DNA from: Barthelona sp. PAP020
Lineage: Eukaryota; Metamonada: BaSk clade
DNA length: 64,000 nucleotides
NCBI GenBank assembly: GCA_040182905.1
Contig: JARQWU010000011.1
Coordinates: forward strand, 62,001 to 126,000
Direction: 5' to 3'
Shown here: one piece after another, positions 9,498 to 19,449 of the stretch
Layout of the letters: every line of letters begins with the position of its first letter
How positions within the stretch are numbered: position 1 is the stretch's first letter
Notes under the pieces: model-generated
Databases searched by the model: none
Told to the model about the DNA's origin: nothing
What the model saw: only the letters and a program-made list of their open reading frames with translations
Translations under genes and position numbers: made by a program

Positions 9498-9974
9498 TTT
9501 AAATAAAAGCATTGACTTTTGTTATTTACAATTTCTTTATAAATTTTAATTATGATTGAAAAGAAAATATAGGTAATTAATTGATAAATGATCTGCTGTT
9601 GTAATAACTTTCTCTTAAAAAGAAAAAAAAGCAACAACCTATCGAACCTCAATTGAACCAACAGTTCTAACTTGGCAATGACCCATACTCAAACAATTAG
9701 TGTGCAAAGATAATAAAATTACCCATAAAGCTGAAAGAGGACTTAAGTACCAAGTAAAAAAAATTATTGAGAGTGGGAAATAAAAAGAAAAAAACTTTCC
9801 AATTCATTTCATGAATTCTTTGCAACATTTATATTTCTGATTTGTATTGAACAAGCAAATTTTAGCTTCTGATCGATTCTTTTTTGTGGAGAAAAAATCT
9901 CGGATAAATTTTTTGTAGGAATGTTGGGAGATAAATTTTGTTCTTTACAACATTTTTTCTTGTCAAGAATACAA
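9498..9974. promoter_or_regulatory. GAPDH upstream region
   Basis: A 477-bp spacer holding CCT1 3' signals (AATAAA at about 9503) and the GAPDH promoter. No RNA gene or ORF of merit is seen. T-tracts at 9909-9914 and 9953-9958 precede the GAPDH start; the nearer one lies 17 nt before the ATG. It is one of the longest simple promoter spacers in the window, which fits a strongly expressed gene. Confidence 0.4.
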
Positions 9975-10982
9975 ATGGTTAAAATTGGAATCAACGGATT
10001 CGGTCGTATTGGACGTTTCGTCGCTAAGATTGCTGCTAAGAACCCCAACGTTACTCTCGTTGGTGTTAATGATCCTTTCTTAACTGCTGATTATATGGCT
10101 TATCTTATTCAATATGATACTGCTCAAAAGCGTTTCGAAGCTGATCTTTCTTATGATGTTGAAGCTGACACTCTTACTATTGATGGTCAAGTTGTCAAGT
10201 GCTTCCATGAAAGAGACCCTAAGGAAATCAACTGGGCTTCTGTTGGTGCTGAAATTGTTGTTGAATCTACTGGTATTTTCCTCAACGTTGATCAAGCCAA
10301 CGCTCACCTTGGTGAAACCGTCAAGAAAGTCGTCGTTTCTGCTCCTTCCAAGACTGCCCCCATGTTTGTTATGGGTGTCAACCACATGGATTTAACTCCT
10401 GAACACAACATTGTTTCCAATGCTTCTTGTACAACCAACTGTCTTGCTCCTTTAGTTAAGATCATTGATAAGGAATTCGGTATTGTTGAAGGTCTTATGT
10501 CTACCATTCATGCCGTTACTGCTACTCAATCTCAAGTTGATGCTCCTTCCAAGAAGAACTGGAGACTTGGTCGTGCTGGATGTTTCAACATTATCCCCAC
10601 TTCTACTGGTGCTGCTGTTGCCGTTGGTAAGGTTTATCCTTCTATTCTCGGTAAGCTCACTGGTATGGCTTTCCGTGTTCCCGTTTTGACTGGTTCTGTT
10701 GTTGATTTAACCGTCAAGCTTGCCAAGGAAACCACTTATGAAGAAATTTGCGCCAAAGTTAAGGAATATTCTGAAGGTGAATTAAAGGGTATTATGGGTT
10801 ATACTGATCTTCCCAATGTTTCTGCCGATTTCATTGGTGACAGCCGTTCTTCCATCTTTGATGCCAAGGCCGGTATTATGCTCAACCCCACCTTTGTCAA
10901 GCTCATCTCTTGGTATGATAATGAAGCTGGTTATTCCAACCGTGTCATTGATCTTTGCATCGAATTATCCAAGTATTTCTAA
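9975..10982 (+). CDS. GAPDH: Glyceraldehyde-3-phosphate dehydrogenase
   Basis: A 335-aa full-length cytosolic-type glycolytic GAPDH. Seen: the NAD-binding motif INGFGRIGR at residues 5-13, VGVNDPF, and the catalytic [10 protein letters not shown] with the active-site Cys. Also present are [11 protein letters not shown], the [15 protein letters not shown] phosphate loop, and the C-terminal [12 protein letters not shown]. The ATG at 9975 (MVKIGING) gives the family N-terminus; an upstream in-frame ATG at 9921 would add 18 unrelated residues and is not preferred. No organelle targeting sequence is visible. Codon use is richer in C-ending codons (AAC, GCC, CTC, ATC) than in neighbouring genes, which fits high expression rather than transfer. 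Confidence 0.96.
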   Translation: MVKIGINGFGRIGRFVAKIAAKNPNVTLVGVNDPFLTADYMAYLIQYDTAQKRFEADLSYDVEADTLTIDGQVVKCFHERDPKEINWASVGAEIVVESTGIFLNVDQANAHLGETVKKVVVSAPSKTAPMFVMGVNHMDLTPEHNIVSNASCTTNCLAPLVKIIDKEFGIVEGLMSTIHAVTATQSQVDAPSKKNWRLGRAGCFNIIPTSTGAAVAVGKVYPSILGKLTGMAFRVPVLTGSVVDLTVKLAKETTYEEICAKVKEYSEGELKGIMGYTDLPNVSADFIGDSRSSIFDAKAGIMLNPTFVKLISWYDNEAGYSNRVIDLCIELSKYF

Positions 10983-11349
10983 GCTTTTCAAATATAGTTT
11001 TCTTGACACAGTAATTTTTATGTAAAAAATATGCGTGTTTTATTTTTTTTTTTTTCATCAACATCAACATGAATGTTCAATAATCATGATCAAATAAAAT
11101 ATGTTAATGTTCAAAATGTAACAATTGTAAGAAAAAATAATCGACTTTCCTTTGTGAAAGAATATTGTTTTTACAAGAAAAAAAACAAATAATTTTTTTT
11201 ACATTTGAAATGTTTAAAAATACGAACTAATTATTAAATTTATAACAATAATCAAATTAAAAGACAATTAAACCGAAAAGAATCAAACAATTGCAACAGA
11301 AAAATATTTAAAAAAACTTGAATAAAACCATTAAAATTATCACATAAAA
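10983..11349. other. AT-rich intergenic spacer
   Basis: A 367-bp spacer between co-directional genes. It holds GAPDH 3' sequences (a T-run at 11041-11055) and the promoter side of the WD-repeat-like gene, where A-runs replace the usual T-tract. No RNA gene or repeat family member is recognised. Confidence 0.4.
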
Positions 11350-14300
11350 ATGCAAGAAAATAATTCAATAAACAATGATAATGTAGAAGAAGTCTTGATA
11401 CACAAGATGGAATTAAAGATCACTCAAAAATGGGGGAATAATGAATTTCCTAATTTAACTATGATACATGAACCACAACAAGTTGAGACATGTGGAAAAA
11501 ATCGGTTGATAATTCAAGATAATCGAGGTATGGTTGAGTTGTTTGATGATGGTATTGAAAATCGATTCTTATCTATTTTGACCGGAAATGAGAATCAAGA
11601 TATAAAGAGTATTCGAGGATGGATATATCTAAAGGAATGGGACATTCATATTTTAGGGTTTTCGAATGGTATTATTCAAATTCTATCTAGTACTTTCGTT
11701 GTTCTACATAATGAGCATCTTCAAAAGCAAGTAATTAGTTTAAACTTTAGTAAAAGGACGGAGGAACTGCTTGTTATTAATGAAGCTGGAATTTCTTTCT
11801 TTTCGCTGCCCTTACAATTTCGACTTGATAAAAATGAGCTCAAATTGGACTACAAAGATAAGTTTGTGTTTGAAAGGTCGGTTGAGATTCCTATTGAGAT
11901 GAAGAAGAAGATGCATGAACGAAACTATTGGATTGAAAAGTCTATTTTTATCAAAGATGAATCACAAGTTGTTTTAAAGCTAAACGATTGCGTTCTGATC
12001 TGTAGATATTACATAGAAACAGTTAAAAAATTTAAACCAAAGCCAAAAGTGAAAACCCTGTCATTTAGAACAATCAATGAGTTTTCTAACACTTTAGTGT
12101 CTGTTAGTTCGGCAAACATGGATACAGAACCATTACAGAAGAATGTTGGGTCTACCTTTTTTTCTTTCAATCATTTGATCACCACACCAAAGAATGAAAA
12201 GATTGTTGAAATTTTTGCCAACGAGAATTACATAATAACATCAACTATTGCAAATATTATTCACATTTATAACACATTTGGTGATCATTTGCATTCGTTT
12301 GAGGATGTTCCGGCACAAGTGGATCACATGATCACCCATCCTGAATACTCTTATTTACTCTTGGCGATTCTAAGTACAGGAAGGATGATCATCTACAATC
12401 TTGAGAGCTTCAGGTATTTGTTTGACTTTCATAACTTGTCTGATCTCACTGGTGTATATCCCATCACGACATCGAATAGTAACCAAAAACAGGATTCAAT
12501 GAGTCATTTCGACAACACTGAGTTCATCACATCCAATGGTATAAATTGTGTCCCAACACCTCATTTCATCATTTCTAGTTTTCACGAGATTTATAAGATT
12601 CATTTGCCAATCATATTCAAGCCTTATTATTATATAGACAGTGTTCTCAACGATATGAATATTGCTTTCTCAATTGGACCTCATTGTCAAATACTCTTTT
12701 CGCATTATCAAAATTCGATCAAAATAATGAATGTTCTAGATGGTCGAATGTTTCGACCTCTTTTATCTCATCCTAAGATGGGAAATATGATTCATTTATA
12801 TATACGTAAAGCATACCGTTGGTTTTATCTGTTGTATGATGAAGGTTATATAGGTATTATGGGTGTAAATGAGCATTCTATGATGCAAATGGCTGTATGG
12901 GATATAACTAAGTTAAATTGTACATGTTTTGTATTATCTAAATTAGCTAAATTAACGTTTGATCATTTGACTATGCAAACAGTTGATAGTGAATATGAAT
13001 ATCTTTTATTAGGAACTTTTAGAGGTGATTTGGTCATTATGAATGCAGACACTAGCGAAATCATACATATCTACTCAAAACATCGTTATCCTATTTCAAA
13101 AATCTTTGTGATTGAAGAGGCTGAATTAGTCATCACTGTCGATTCACATTGTAACGCTTTTGGATGGAGAGTTGTTAATGGAAAATTTATCGCGATTATT
13201 CAATTAATATTTGAAGGTATGAATGAAATCAAGGAGATATTTGGAGACAAAAACTCAAAATTGATAGTTTTTGCTGAAAATGGATTGATTCATCTGTTTG
13301 ATTACAGTAATCATTTAAAGGACACTCAAATTCATCCAAATAATAGTAAAAACAAAAGCAATTTGAATAGTAATCAAAACTTTCAAAACTTTCAAAGTTA
13401 TTCAAATCTTTATCCAATAAACTCTATTAAAATGAATAGTTCCATTATTAAGATCATACGTCATCCAATTATGGACATAGTTTCTATATTATTAAACGAT
13501 GGGGAACTTCGAACGTTCTCCAATATATTTTTAGCTAATCTAGTGTCTATTTTAACAATACCAACACCTTTAGAGGAAATTACGTTTTTTCAAGAGGATG
13601 CTGCAATTTTAATGAATTGGAGAAACGATTTATATGTTCTAGAAGCTTCTTTTATCGTAGGTCCCAATTTTTTATGTATTAAAGATTATTCCAAGGGTGG
13701 AAATGGAAGATTTGACGATAATTCCAAAACTACAACCATTCCAGCAAATTTACGCAGTGATAAACTAGATTTCACACCTTATATTGTTGGGGGTAATATC
13801 AAATATGCAATAAGTAATATCAACAATGAAAACGAAGCAAACATTGCACACAGTAACAGTCACAGTAATTTTGATAGTTATGAGTTTTCAAACTTTTCAA
13901 ATTCTTCAGTACATTCCACGGAATCCATGCCAAACACAAATACCAATTCCCTTGGTGGTACAGGAACGTTTCATTCATCGAGAAAATCTTATGCTGCCAG
14001 TTTTTATGATGGTGGATTCTTTGAAGATAACGATGCTATTTTTGAAACGAATGAAGAAGAAACTCAAGAAAAAATAATGGGATTGATTAAAGAATTAGCC
14101 CATGAACAAGTTGTGGAGATGCCTTTCAATCGTATTCCTGTGCCTAAGATTCCACCACCACCATTGAAAATAGATAGACCAACCTTATTATCAAATTTAT
14201 TTGGTAAAGATAATGATAGTTCAATTGATACTCCAAAGTCTTTAGGATCTTCTCATTCACTTGAATTATTAGACCCTGTACCCCCACCTTTACCATTGGA

Positions 14301-16080
14301 TAATATTCTTGATGGAATTAACATAACAAATGTACGTTCAAGAATTGAAAGACAACGACAATTACAAGATCAATTTAAAAAAGATCAATTAGAAAAGGAA
14401 AGGAAAAGAAAAGAAGAAGAAGAAGAAAAGGAAATGATGAAACAAAAGGAAAATGATAAAGAAGAAGACTTCATTAACATTGGTGTTCTTGATCAATATT
14501 CCAAGACTTCCAGAAAGTCTGGTAAAAATAAGAATAAAGATAAACAACTTAAGAATTCAACTGTAAAATCGAATTTGAATACTAACATTCATTTATCTAG
14601 CAAAACAAAAAATAATACTAGTCTTAATAATAACAAAACAGCCAGATTAAGCAGTCGAAAATCTTCAAGAAGGAATTCCATTACTTCTGTAAATGGAAAT
14701 TTTTCAAAAGTTTCTTCCATTATTGTTGATTCAACGTCATCTATTGCCAAAGGCTCAGTTAGATATGTCCCAGATTTTGGTTTTATTCATGAAGTCGATG
14801 AGATTGAATCTGCCAAAGATTTATTGAAAAAAGGAATAACAACAACTTTACCAATGGATAAAACAGTGAGTCAAACACATAGTAGTTTTGCCTTGTCATT
14901 AGAATCTTCAAATAGTCAGCTAAATTTAGTTAAAGTGGTCAAACACAAAGTTGTTGAGCCAAATTCTTCTTCCCATTCCAAAAAGAGAAGAAAGAGTTTC
15001 ACAAATCAATTCTTTAATGATGGGCAAATGCCATCTGAAATTGAATCTGTGTTTTCTTCAGATGAAGAAGATTTTGTCATTGATGATGATCTGGAGAATT
15101 TAGAAGATATTGAAGAGATAGATTTAGCCGCTTCCATGACCAATCTAATGAAATCGCAGATAAACAGAAACAAGAAGAATTTTGAAGACACAAAACCTTT
15201 GAGCTCAGATGCAGATTCTATTTCTAGCAACTCTACTGCTAAATCTAGAACAAAATTCAATAAACACAGAAGGAGATCTTCAATAAAGGCAAAGTTATTT
15301 TCTCCATCAAGCCAAAACCTACTTTCTGCTACATCTAGAACTAAAAGTAACACCAATGGGACAATGAACAGTTCAAAAAACATTCATTTTTCCTCATCTG
15401 AAGATGAAGTTGACAGTAGCAGCAGCAATGGTGATTTTGATAACAATTCCAAGAACAAAGCCATTTTAGTCAACATCAATCGTCCCAAGAATATAAGTCA
15501 ATCAAATGATGATGAAGACTACATAAAAAGTCAACCGAATTCCAATAAATCCTTGAAAACCTCAAAAATTGCGATGGTTGGACATGAAATCATTGAACCA
15601 TCTTCTTCGACTTATAAAACAACAAAGATACCTCGAATGATCAGTGTTTCAAGTTCTTCTGAGTATCTTCATGATGATACACCCGAGAATTTTGATGAAC
15701 ATCCTACATCGACAACTATTGAACAAAAGCATTCCACATCCAAATCAAATTTGATGACTGATATCAAGTATGATCTAAATTTGAAGGATTCAGGAGATAT
15801 TAATGATGAAAATTTTGATGTATATTCTGATTTTGGTGATGAAATTAATGTTGAAAATACTGAAAATTTAAAAGAAATTAAAGAAAAGAAGTCGAAAACA
15901 CAAAAAAGAGAAAAACAAAAAGAAAAGGGGAAAAATGAAAGAATATCAGTCTTTTATCAAAATAACTCAGTATTTATTCCAAAGTCTACTGGTTTAACAC
16001 CTAAATTATTGACGCAATTTCCTTTATTTCAACATTTACCTCCAATATTGGTTGATAACGTTGTAAATCAATCTTTGTAA
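11350..16080 (+). CDS. Large WD-repeat-like beta-propeller protein with disordered C-terminus
   Basis: A 1576-aa protein of uncertain identity. Residues 1 to about 800 contain repeated short hydrophobic-strand blocks of WD40 type, for example DIHILGFSNGIIQIL, YIITSTIANIIHIYN, YEYLLLGTFRGDLVIMN and SKLIVFAENGLIHLFD, consistent with one or two degenerate propellers. Residues from about 860 on are low-complexity, rich in Ser, Asn and charged residues, with a Lys/Glu helix near 1010-1045. The protein ends PLFQHLPPILVDN. The N-terminal style (VEEVLIHKMELKI...) and architecture recall the WDR87/WDR97 class, large WD proteins linked to flagella, but this is a weak resemblance from memory. No transmembrane segment is evident. 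It may be a cytoplasmic or axonemal scaffold; function is not assigned. Confidence 0.6.
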   Translation: MQENNSINNDNVEEVLIHKMELKITQKWGNNEFPNLTMIHEPQQVETCGKNRLIIQDNRGMVELFDDGIENRFLSILTGNENQDIKSIRGWIYLKEWDIHILGFSNGIIQILSSTFVVLHNEHLQKQVISLNFSKRTEELLVINEAGISFFSLPLQFRLDKNELKLDYKDKFVFERSVEIPIEMKKKMHERNYWIEKSIFIKDESQVVLKLNDCVLICRYYIETVKKFKPKPKVKTLSFRTINEFSNTLVSVSSANMDTEPLQKNVGSTFFSFNHLITTPKNEKIVEIFANENYIITSTIANIIHIYNTFGDHLHSFEDVPAQVDHMITHPEYSYLLLAILSTGRMIIYNLESFRYLFDFHNLSDLTGVYPITTSNSNQKQDSMSHFDNTEFITSNGINCVPTPHFIISSFHEIYKIHLPIIFKPYYYIDSVLNDMNIAFSIGPHCQILFSHYQNSIKIMNVLDGRMFRPLLSHPKMGNMIHLYIRKAYRWFYLLYDEGYIGIMGVNEHSMMQMAVWDITKLNCTCFVLSKLAKLTFDHLTMQTVDSEYEYLLLGTFRGDLVIMNADTSEIIHIYSKHRYPISKIFVIEEAELVITVDSHCNAFGWRVVNGKFIAIIQLIFEGMNEIKEIFGDKNSKLIVFAENGLIHLFDYSNHLKDTQIHPNNSKNKSNLNSNQNFQNFQSYSNLYPINSIKMNSSIIKIIRHPIMDIVSILLNDGELRTFSNIFLANLVSILTIPTPLEEITFFQEDAAILMNWRNDLYVLEASFIVGPNFLCIKDYSKGGNGRFDDNSKTTTIPANLRSDKLDFTPYIVGGNIKYAISNINNENEANIAHSNSHSNFDSYEFSNFSNSSVHSTESMPNTNTNSLGGTGTFHSSRKSYAASFYDGGFFEDNDAIFETNEEETQEKIMGLIKELAHEQVVEMPFNRIPVPKIPPPPLKIDRPTLLSNLFGKDNDSSIDTPKSLGSSHSLELLDPVPPPLPLDNILDGINITNVRSRIERQRQLQDQFKKDQLEKERKRKEEEEEKEMMKQKENDKEEDFINIGVLDQYSKTSRKSGKNKNKDKQLKNSTVKSNLNTNIHLSSKTKNNTSLNNNKTARLSSRKSSRRNSITSVNGNFSKVSSIIVDSTSSIAKGSVRYVPDFGFIHEVDEIESAKDLLKKGITTTLPMDKTVSQTHSSFALSLESSNSQLNLVKVVKHKVVEPNSSSHSKKRRKSFTNQFFNDGQMPSEIESVFSSDEEDFVIDDDLENLEDIEEIDLAASMTNLMKSQINRNKKNFEDTKPLSSDADSISSNSTAKSRTKFNKHRRRSSIKAKLFSPSSQNLLSATSRTKSNTNGTMNSSKNIHFSSSEDEVDSSSSNGDFDNNSKNKAILVNINRPKNISQSNDDEDYIKSQPNSNKSLKTSKIAMVGHEIIEPSSSTYKTTKIPRMISVSSSSEYLHDDTPENFDEHPTSTTIEQKHSTSKSNLMTDIKYDLNLKDSGDINDENFDVYSDFGDEINVENTENLKEIKEKKSKTQKREKQKEKGKNERISVFYQNNSVFIPKSTGLTPKLLTQFPLFQHLPPILVDNVVNQSL

Positions 16081-16267
16081 AAGTTTATAATTAAGTTATT
16101 TTATTTATTTATTTTATATTTATATTATACCTAAAAATACAAAAAATATTTAATTGATTGATCAAAAGAAAAAAGCAACATGAAAAAAACACCAATTCAT
16201 GTTTCTTCTCTTTTCAATTTTTCAATTCAATTGTTATTTCCTTGTATACTCGATTTTAAATTTAATA

Positions 16268-16765
16268 ATGAATAATGATCCTTTGAAATTAAATCAATTA
16301 TTACAAAAATCCAGAAGTTCTTTATATGAAAAAATTTTATCACCTTTTGAACAAAAGATCACTTCTGGTGAACAGATAATTACAGAAGAAAAAATCAATA
16401 ATCCTGTTTTAATACAAAATAGGGAAATTTCTACTGATGATATATCTGAAAAGAACAAACAATTGTATGGTTTGTTAAGATGTTGGACTTTGACCTCTCA
16501 CACAACAAATTTACCTGATATTCCTCCATTACCTATAATTAGACCTGATATTCGTCCTATTTTTCCTGAATATGAGCCTGTACAAAGAAAAATTGAATAT
16601 TTTGAGATGGATTTACCCTCTCAATGGAATCCCCCGACCATTTCTGAATTACAAACCGAATTTAAATCCAAAGCAACTGCTGAACGTTGGGTATATGAGG
16701 AATGGATTGTTAATTGTTTGAACAGCAGTAAGAAATCGTTAAAATGGCTAACTGACAATGTTTGA
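16268..16765 (+). CDS. Hypothetical protein, 165 aa
   Basis: I do not recognise this protein. The ATG at 16268 (MNNDPLKLNQLLQKSRSSLY) is preferred over one 69 nt upstream, which would add a hydrophobic stretch lying in the AT-rich leader. Seen: a helical N-terminus, a Pro-rich middle (DIPPLPIIRPDIRPIFPEYEP) and a helical C-terminus with ERWVYEEWIVNCL. There is no signal peptide and no known motif. It sits tail-to-tail with the ANTH gene, whose stop is only 57 bp away, with an A-homopolymer of about 18 nt between them (16773-16792). Confidence 0.6.
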   Translation: MNNDPLKLNQLLQKSRSSLYEKILSPFEQKITSGEQIITEEKINNPVLIQNREISTDDISEKNKQLYGLLRCWTLTSHTTNLPDIPPLPIIRPDIRPIFPEYEPVQRKIEYFEMDLPSQWNPPTISELQTEFKSKATAERWVYEEWIVNCLNSSKKSLKWLTDNV

Positions 16766-16821
16766 TTGGTATAACAAAAAAAAAAAAAAAAAACCTGAAT
16801 AACATGGTTTGACAAGTAAAT

Positions 16822-18560
16822 TTACAAAGTTTCTAAAGTATCCAAAAGATCAGCAAAAGGATCTTCGTCTTTCTGTTTATTCACACCTTTGATTTGTTTT
16901 GCTTTTTGTTCGATTTGTTTTGTAGGTGTTACTGTGAATGGTGAACTCTTCTTTTGAACTTGATTTTGACTCTTATTTTGAGTAAAAAGTGAAGTCTGTG
17001 AAGTTTGAGGAGTTGGTTTATTGTTGTACGATTTTTGTTGCTTTGCTTGAGATTTAAATAATACTGTGTTTGTGACAGTAGAAGTATCATAGGGTTCATT
17101 GTCGAATAAATCAAGAATATCTGTTGTTTTTTCTTTTTCATGTTTTATCTCACCAAAGAAGTCTTCTTCTTGCTTTAAATTGCTTTGAGACACATTGAAA
17201 AAATCGTCTTCAACAAAGTTAGAAACATTGGAAACATTGGAAACATTGGAAACATTGGAAATCTTGGGAGATGTTCTTTGTGTTTGAGTTTGGGGTTTTT
17301 TAGATGTTTCAGTAATCAAATCATTGAAAAAATCATTGCCTACATCAGATAACAATTGATCTGCCCTAGAATAAGACCTGGGACGTTGTTGCTTGACATT
17401 ACGTTCTGTTTTAGAAAGAGAACGAACTCTAGTTGATGAATCAGTAACTGAAGACCTTTTCGCTTCAACTTCATGCCCAAAAACAAGATCAAATTTTTCA
17501 TCTCGTTCAACTTGATCTTCTTCCTCAACTTCTATGTTGTCTTTGATTGCATCAAAAAATTCAATTTCCTCTTCCTTATCTTGTTCATCAGCTTTATTTT
17601 CTTTCTCGGAAATATGATCAACATTTGTCGAAAGCTTCTCAATTTCGACATCAGCCAATTTTATCCCAGATTCAACATAAACTTCCAATTTTTCAAGTAA
17701 ACTCTCTGGATAACTCTCCAAACGAGGAATAACAATACCCAACTCTCCTCTAACCAAATCAAGGAAATTTTCCAACTTATTATTCATTCTTAAATAATTT
17801 TCAAACAATGTTTTCAGTTCAATGAGGTCAGATTGCTTCAATTTAGATAAATTCTTCAATAATATGGTTAACATCTCAGTAATGGTCACATATAATCGGC
17901 GACAATCATTAAAGATAGTGTGTAACGACTCTTTGATTGATGGTTGCTCTAAATTTTTCTTATGATAGTTGATAGAACATCCCAAATCAATTTGATCTAA
18001 ATAGCTTTCAACCTTTAGTAATAATTGATTCATTGGAAAATCTTTCATATTTGTAAAACGTTTAGACCTCTCAATACATTGATGAAATCTTTTGGTGTTG
18101 GATAATTTAACAACAACATAACTGGACAATCCTCTCACTATTTCTGCTTGCTCGAAACTTAAACCATCTCGAGAATCTGAAAAAGATTTGAATCTCTGAA
18201 GAGGTCTTATTAATTCAGTCAAAGGCTCCAAAACAGATACATCTCCTTCATTTAATAATCTAATTATAACAATCAATGATTTTAATATAACAATAGCATG
18301 TTGCTCTTGTAATCTTTGAGATAATCCTTCCTTTATATCCTTTTCAGTAAAAGGGGGTTCAGCTCCTTGAGAAACTTTAATTAAAACTAAAATTATTAGT
18401 GTTTTAATTATAAATATAATAAATAATTACATTCAATATGCTTTTCTTTAGGTGCAACATTATCATGATTTGTCGCTTTAACAATGGATTTTTGTAATGT
18501 ATTTTGTACACCAGCGTAAAGGGAATCACCAAGCCTTGTAAAAAAGGATGCTTCACTCAT
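16822..18560 (-). CDS. ANTH-domain clathrin assembly protein (AP180/CALM family), 2 exons
   Basis: Coding is complement(join(16822..18386,18431..18560)), 564 aa. Exon 1 supplies the ANTH start (FTRLGDSLYAGVQNTLQKSI, then KATNHDNVAPKEKHIE), where KATNHD plus a Lys cluster forms the family phosphoinositide-binding site. Exon 2 continues IKVSQGAEPPFTEKDI and IVILKSLIVIIRLLNEG, through helices to about residue 270. The rest is a disordered tail with clathrin/adaptor-type short motifs: DILDLF, several acidic DDFF/EDFF motifs and a terminal DPFADLLDTL. These proteins link PI(4,5)P2 membranes to clathrin coats. A 9-nt tandem repeat (about 17219-17262) encodes consecutive NVS units. The intron is 44 nt and its removal restores the frame exactly. 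The neighbour VPS29 also works in endosomal traffic. Confidence 0.85.
17219..17262 (-). repeat. 9-bp tandem repeat encoding (Asn-Val-Ser)n in the ANTH tail
   Basis: Four to five copies of a GGAAACATT unit (+ strand) lie in frame in the disordered tail of the ANTH protein, giving consecutive NVS triplets. The unit is a multiple of three, so copy-number change would not break the frame. Confidence 0.8.
18387..18430 (-). other. Spliceosomal intron, 44 nt (ANTH gene)
   Basis: On the coding strand it begins GTAATT and ends CACTAATAATTTTAG. It interrupts codon 44 after its first base. Removing it joins the KEKHIE and IKVSQG blocks as in other ANTH proteins. Confidence 0.85.
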
Positions 18561-18809
18561 AAAAAAAAAATGGAAAAATTATTATCAATATTGATCTCTC
18601 ATTAAGCACTATTAATATAATGCTATCAATCAAAACATTGAAATGTTCACTTTATTATTATGTGTATATTTTTGATAAACAGACAGTTCAAGTCGTGAAC
18701 AATGTAAAAAAAGTAAAAATCAACACAACTATTTATTTCTAGACATCAGCAGATGTTTTTTACCTCATAAATATTCAAACAAATGAAAAATTTACAAAAA
18801 TTATAAAAC
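18561..18809. other. Spacer between ANTH 5' end and VPS29 3' end
   Basis: A 249-bp AT-rich spacer. T-rich runs directly precede the ANTH ATG (A10 on the + strand, 18561-18570). No ORF or RNA gene is seen. Confidence 0.4.
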
Positions 18810-19383
18810 TCACAATTTGATTTGTTTTGTTTCATACTCTTCATCATTCTTTGCCTTATATGCTCTAACAATAATATCATCATCCCTAATATCTAATAAA
18901 ATAAAAGAAGGTGCATTTTCTGGATTCTCTGGATGAAAAGCTCCTGTAATCGAACCAGGATTGATAAAAAGGACCCCATCTTGTTTAAAACATGATATCT
19001 CGTGTGTATCTCCGTATATTAAAACATCACAATTCAATCTACGAGCAATCATAGCTAAACTATCAACATTATCTTTTGGAACAACCTGATGACCATGTAT
19101 AACTCCAAATTTAGTATTGCCTATTGTGACAAGGTATTCTTCTGGCAAAGAAATAGTATCAAATTGCCCAGAAGTTACATATACAGAATTAGACAAACTT
19201 TTTAAATATTCTAATTGACTCCTAGAACACAAATTTCCAGTACAAATAACATGTTGAACTCGATCAGGGTGCAAAATTCTGGAAAAAACTGGTGGAATAG
19301 CAAAACTTCTAGAAGGAATGTGTAAATCCCCACAAACAAGAATAAACTATGGTTAGATTAAAAAAATTGACAAAAAATACCAT
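18810..19383 (-). CDS. VPS29: Vacuolar protein sorting-associated protein 29 (retromer), 2 exons
   Basis: Coding is complement(join(18810..19346,19381..19383)), 179 aa; human VPS29 is 182 aa. Exon 1 contains only the ATG; exon 2 begins FILVCGDLHIPSRSFAIPPV, the expected family N-terminus, and continues in frame to the stop. Metallophosphoesterase-fold motifs are seen: GDLHIP, CTGNLCS, SGQFD (family GDFD), IHGHQVVP, YGDTHE and NPGS. In VPS29 this fold is a scaffold that binds VPS35 in the endosomal retromer coat. The usual GHTH is here GDTH. Without the intron the gene would start at an internal Met and lack the first strand and metal-site residues, so the spliced form is strongly preferred. 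It is divergent from the GYF-protein gene with 66 bp between starts. Confidence 0.93.
19347..19380 (-). other. Spliceosomal intron, 34 nt, directly after the VPS29 start codon
   Basis: On the coding strand it begins GTATTTTTTG and ends ATCTAACCATAG. It lies in phase 0 immediately 3' of the ATG, giving a first coding exon of three bases. Splicing yields MFILVCGDLHIP. Confidence 0.85.
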
Positions 19384-19449
19384 TTGCAATGAAAAAGGTT
19401 GTTTTTGAAAAAGAAAAAAACCACTTTTATTTTTTCTTTAAAAGCAAAA
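19384..19449. promoter_or_regulatory. 66-bp divergent promoter region, VPS29/GYF protein
   Basis: Only 66 bp separate the two start codons. T-tracts point both ways: TTTTTCTTT just before the GYF ATG, and CCTTTTTCATTG before the VPS29 ATG on the other strand. Both transcripts must have very short leaders or overlap. Confidence 0.45.

Noticed and set aside
15006-15383. 125-codon antisense open frame in the WD-like gene
   Set aside because: It is the complement of Ser/Asp-rich low-complexity coding sequence, which reads as Leu/Ser-rich nonsense on the other strand.
16773-16792. A-homopolymer as a retroposon tail
   Set aside because: No repeat or target-site duplication precedes it; it lies between two stop codons and may be slippage or a 3'-end signal.
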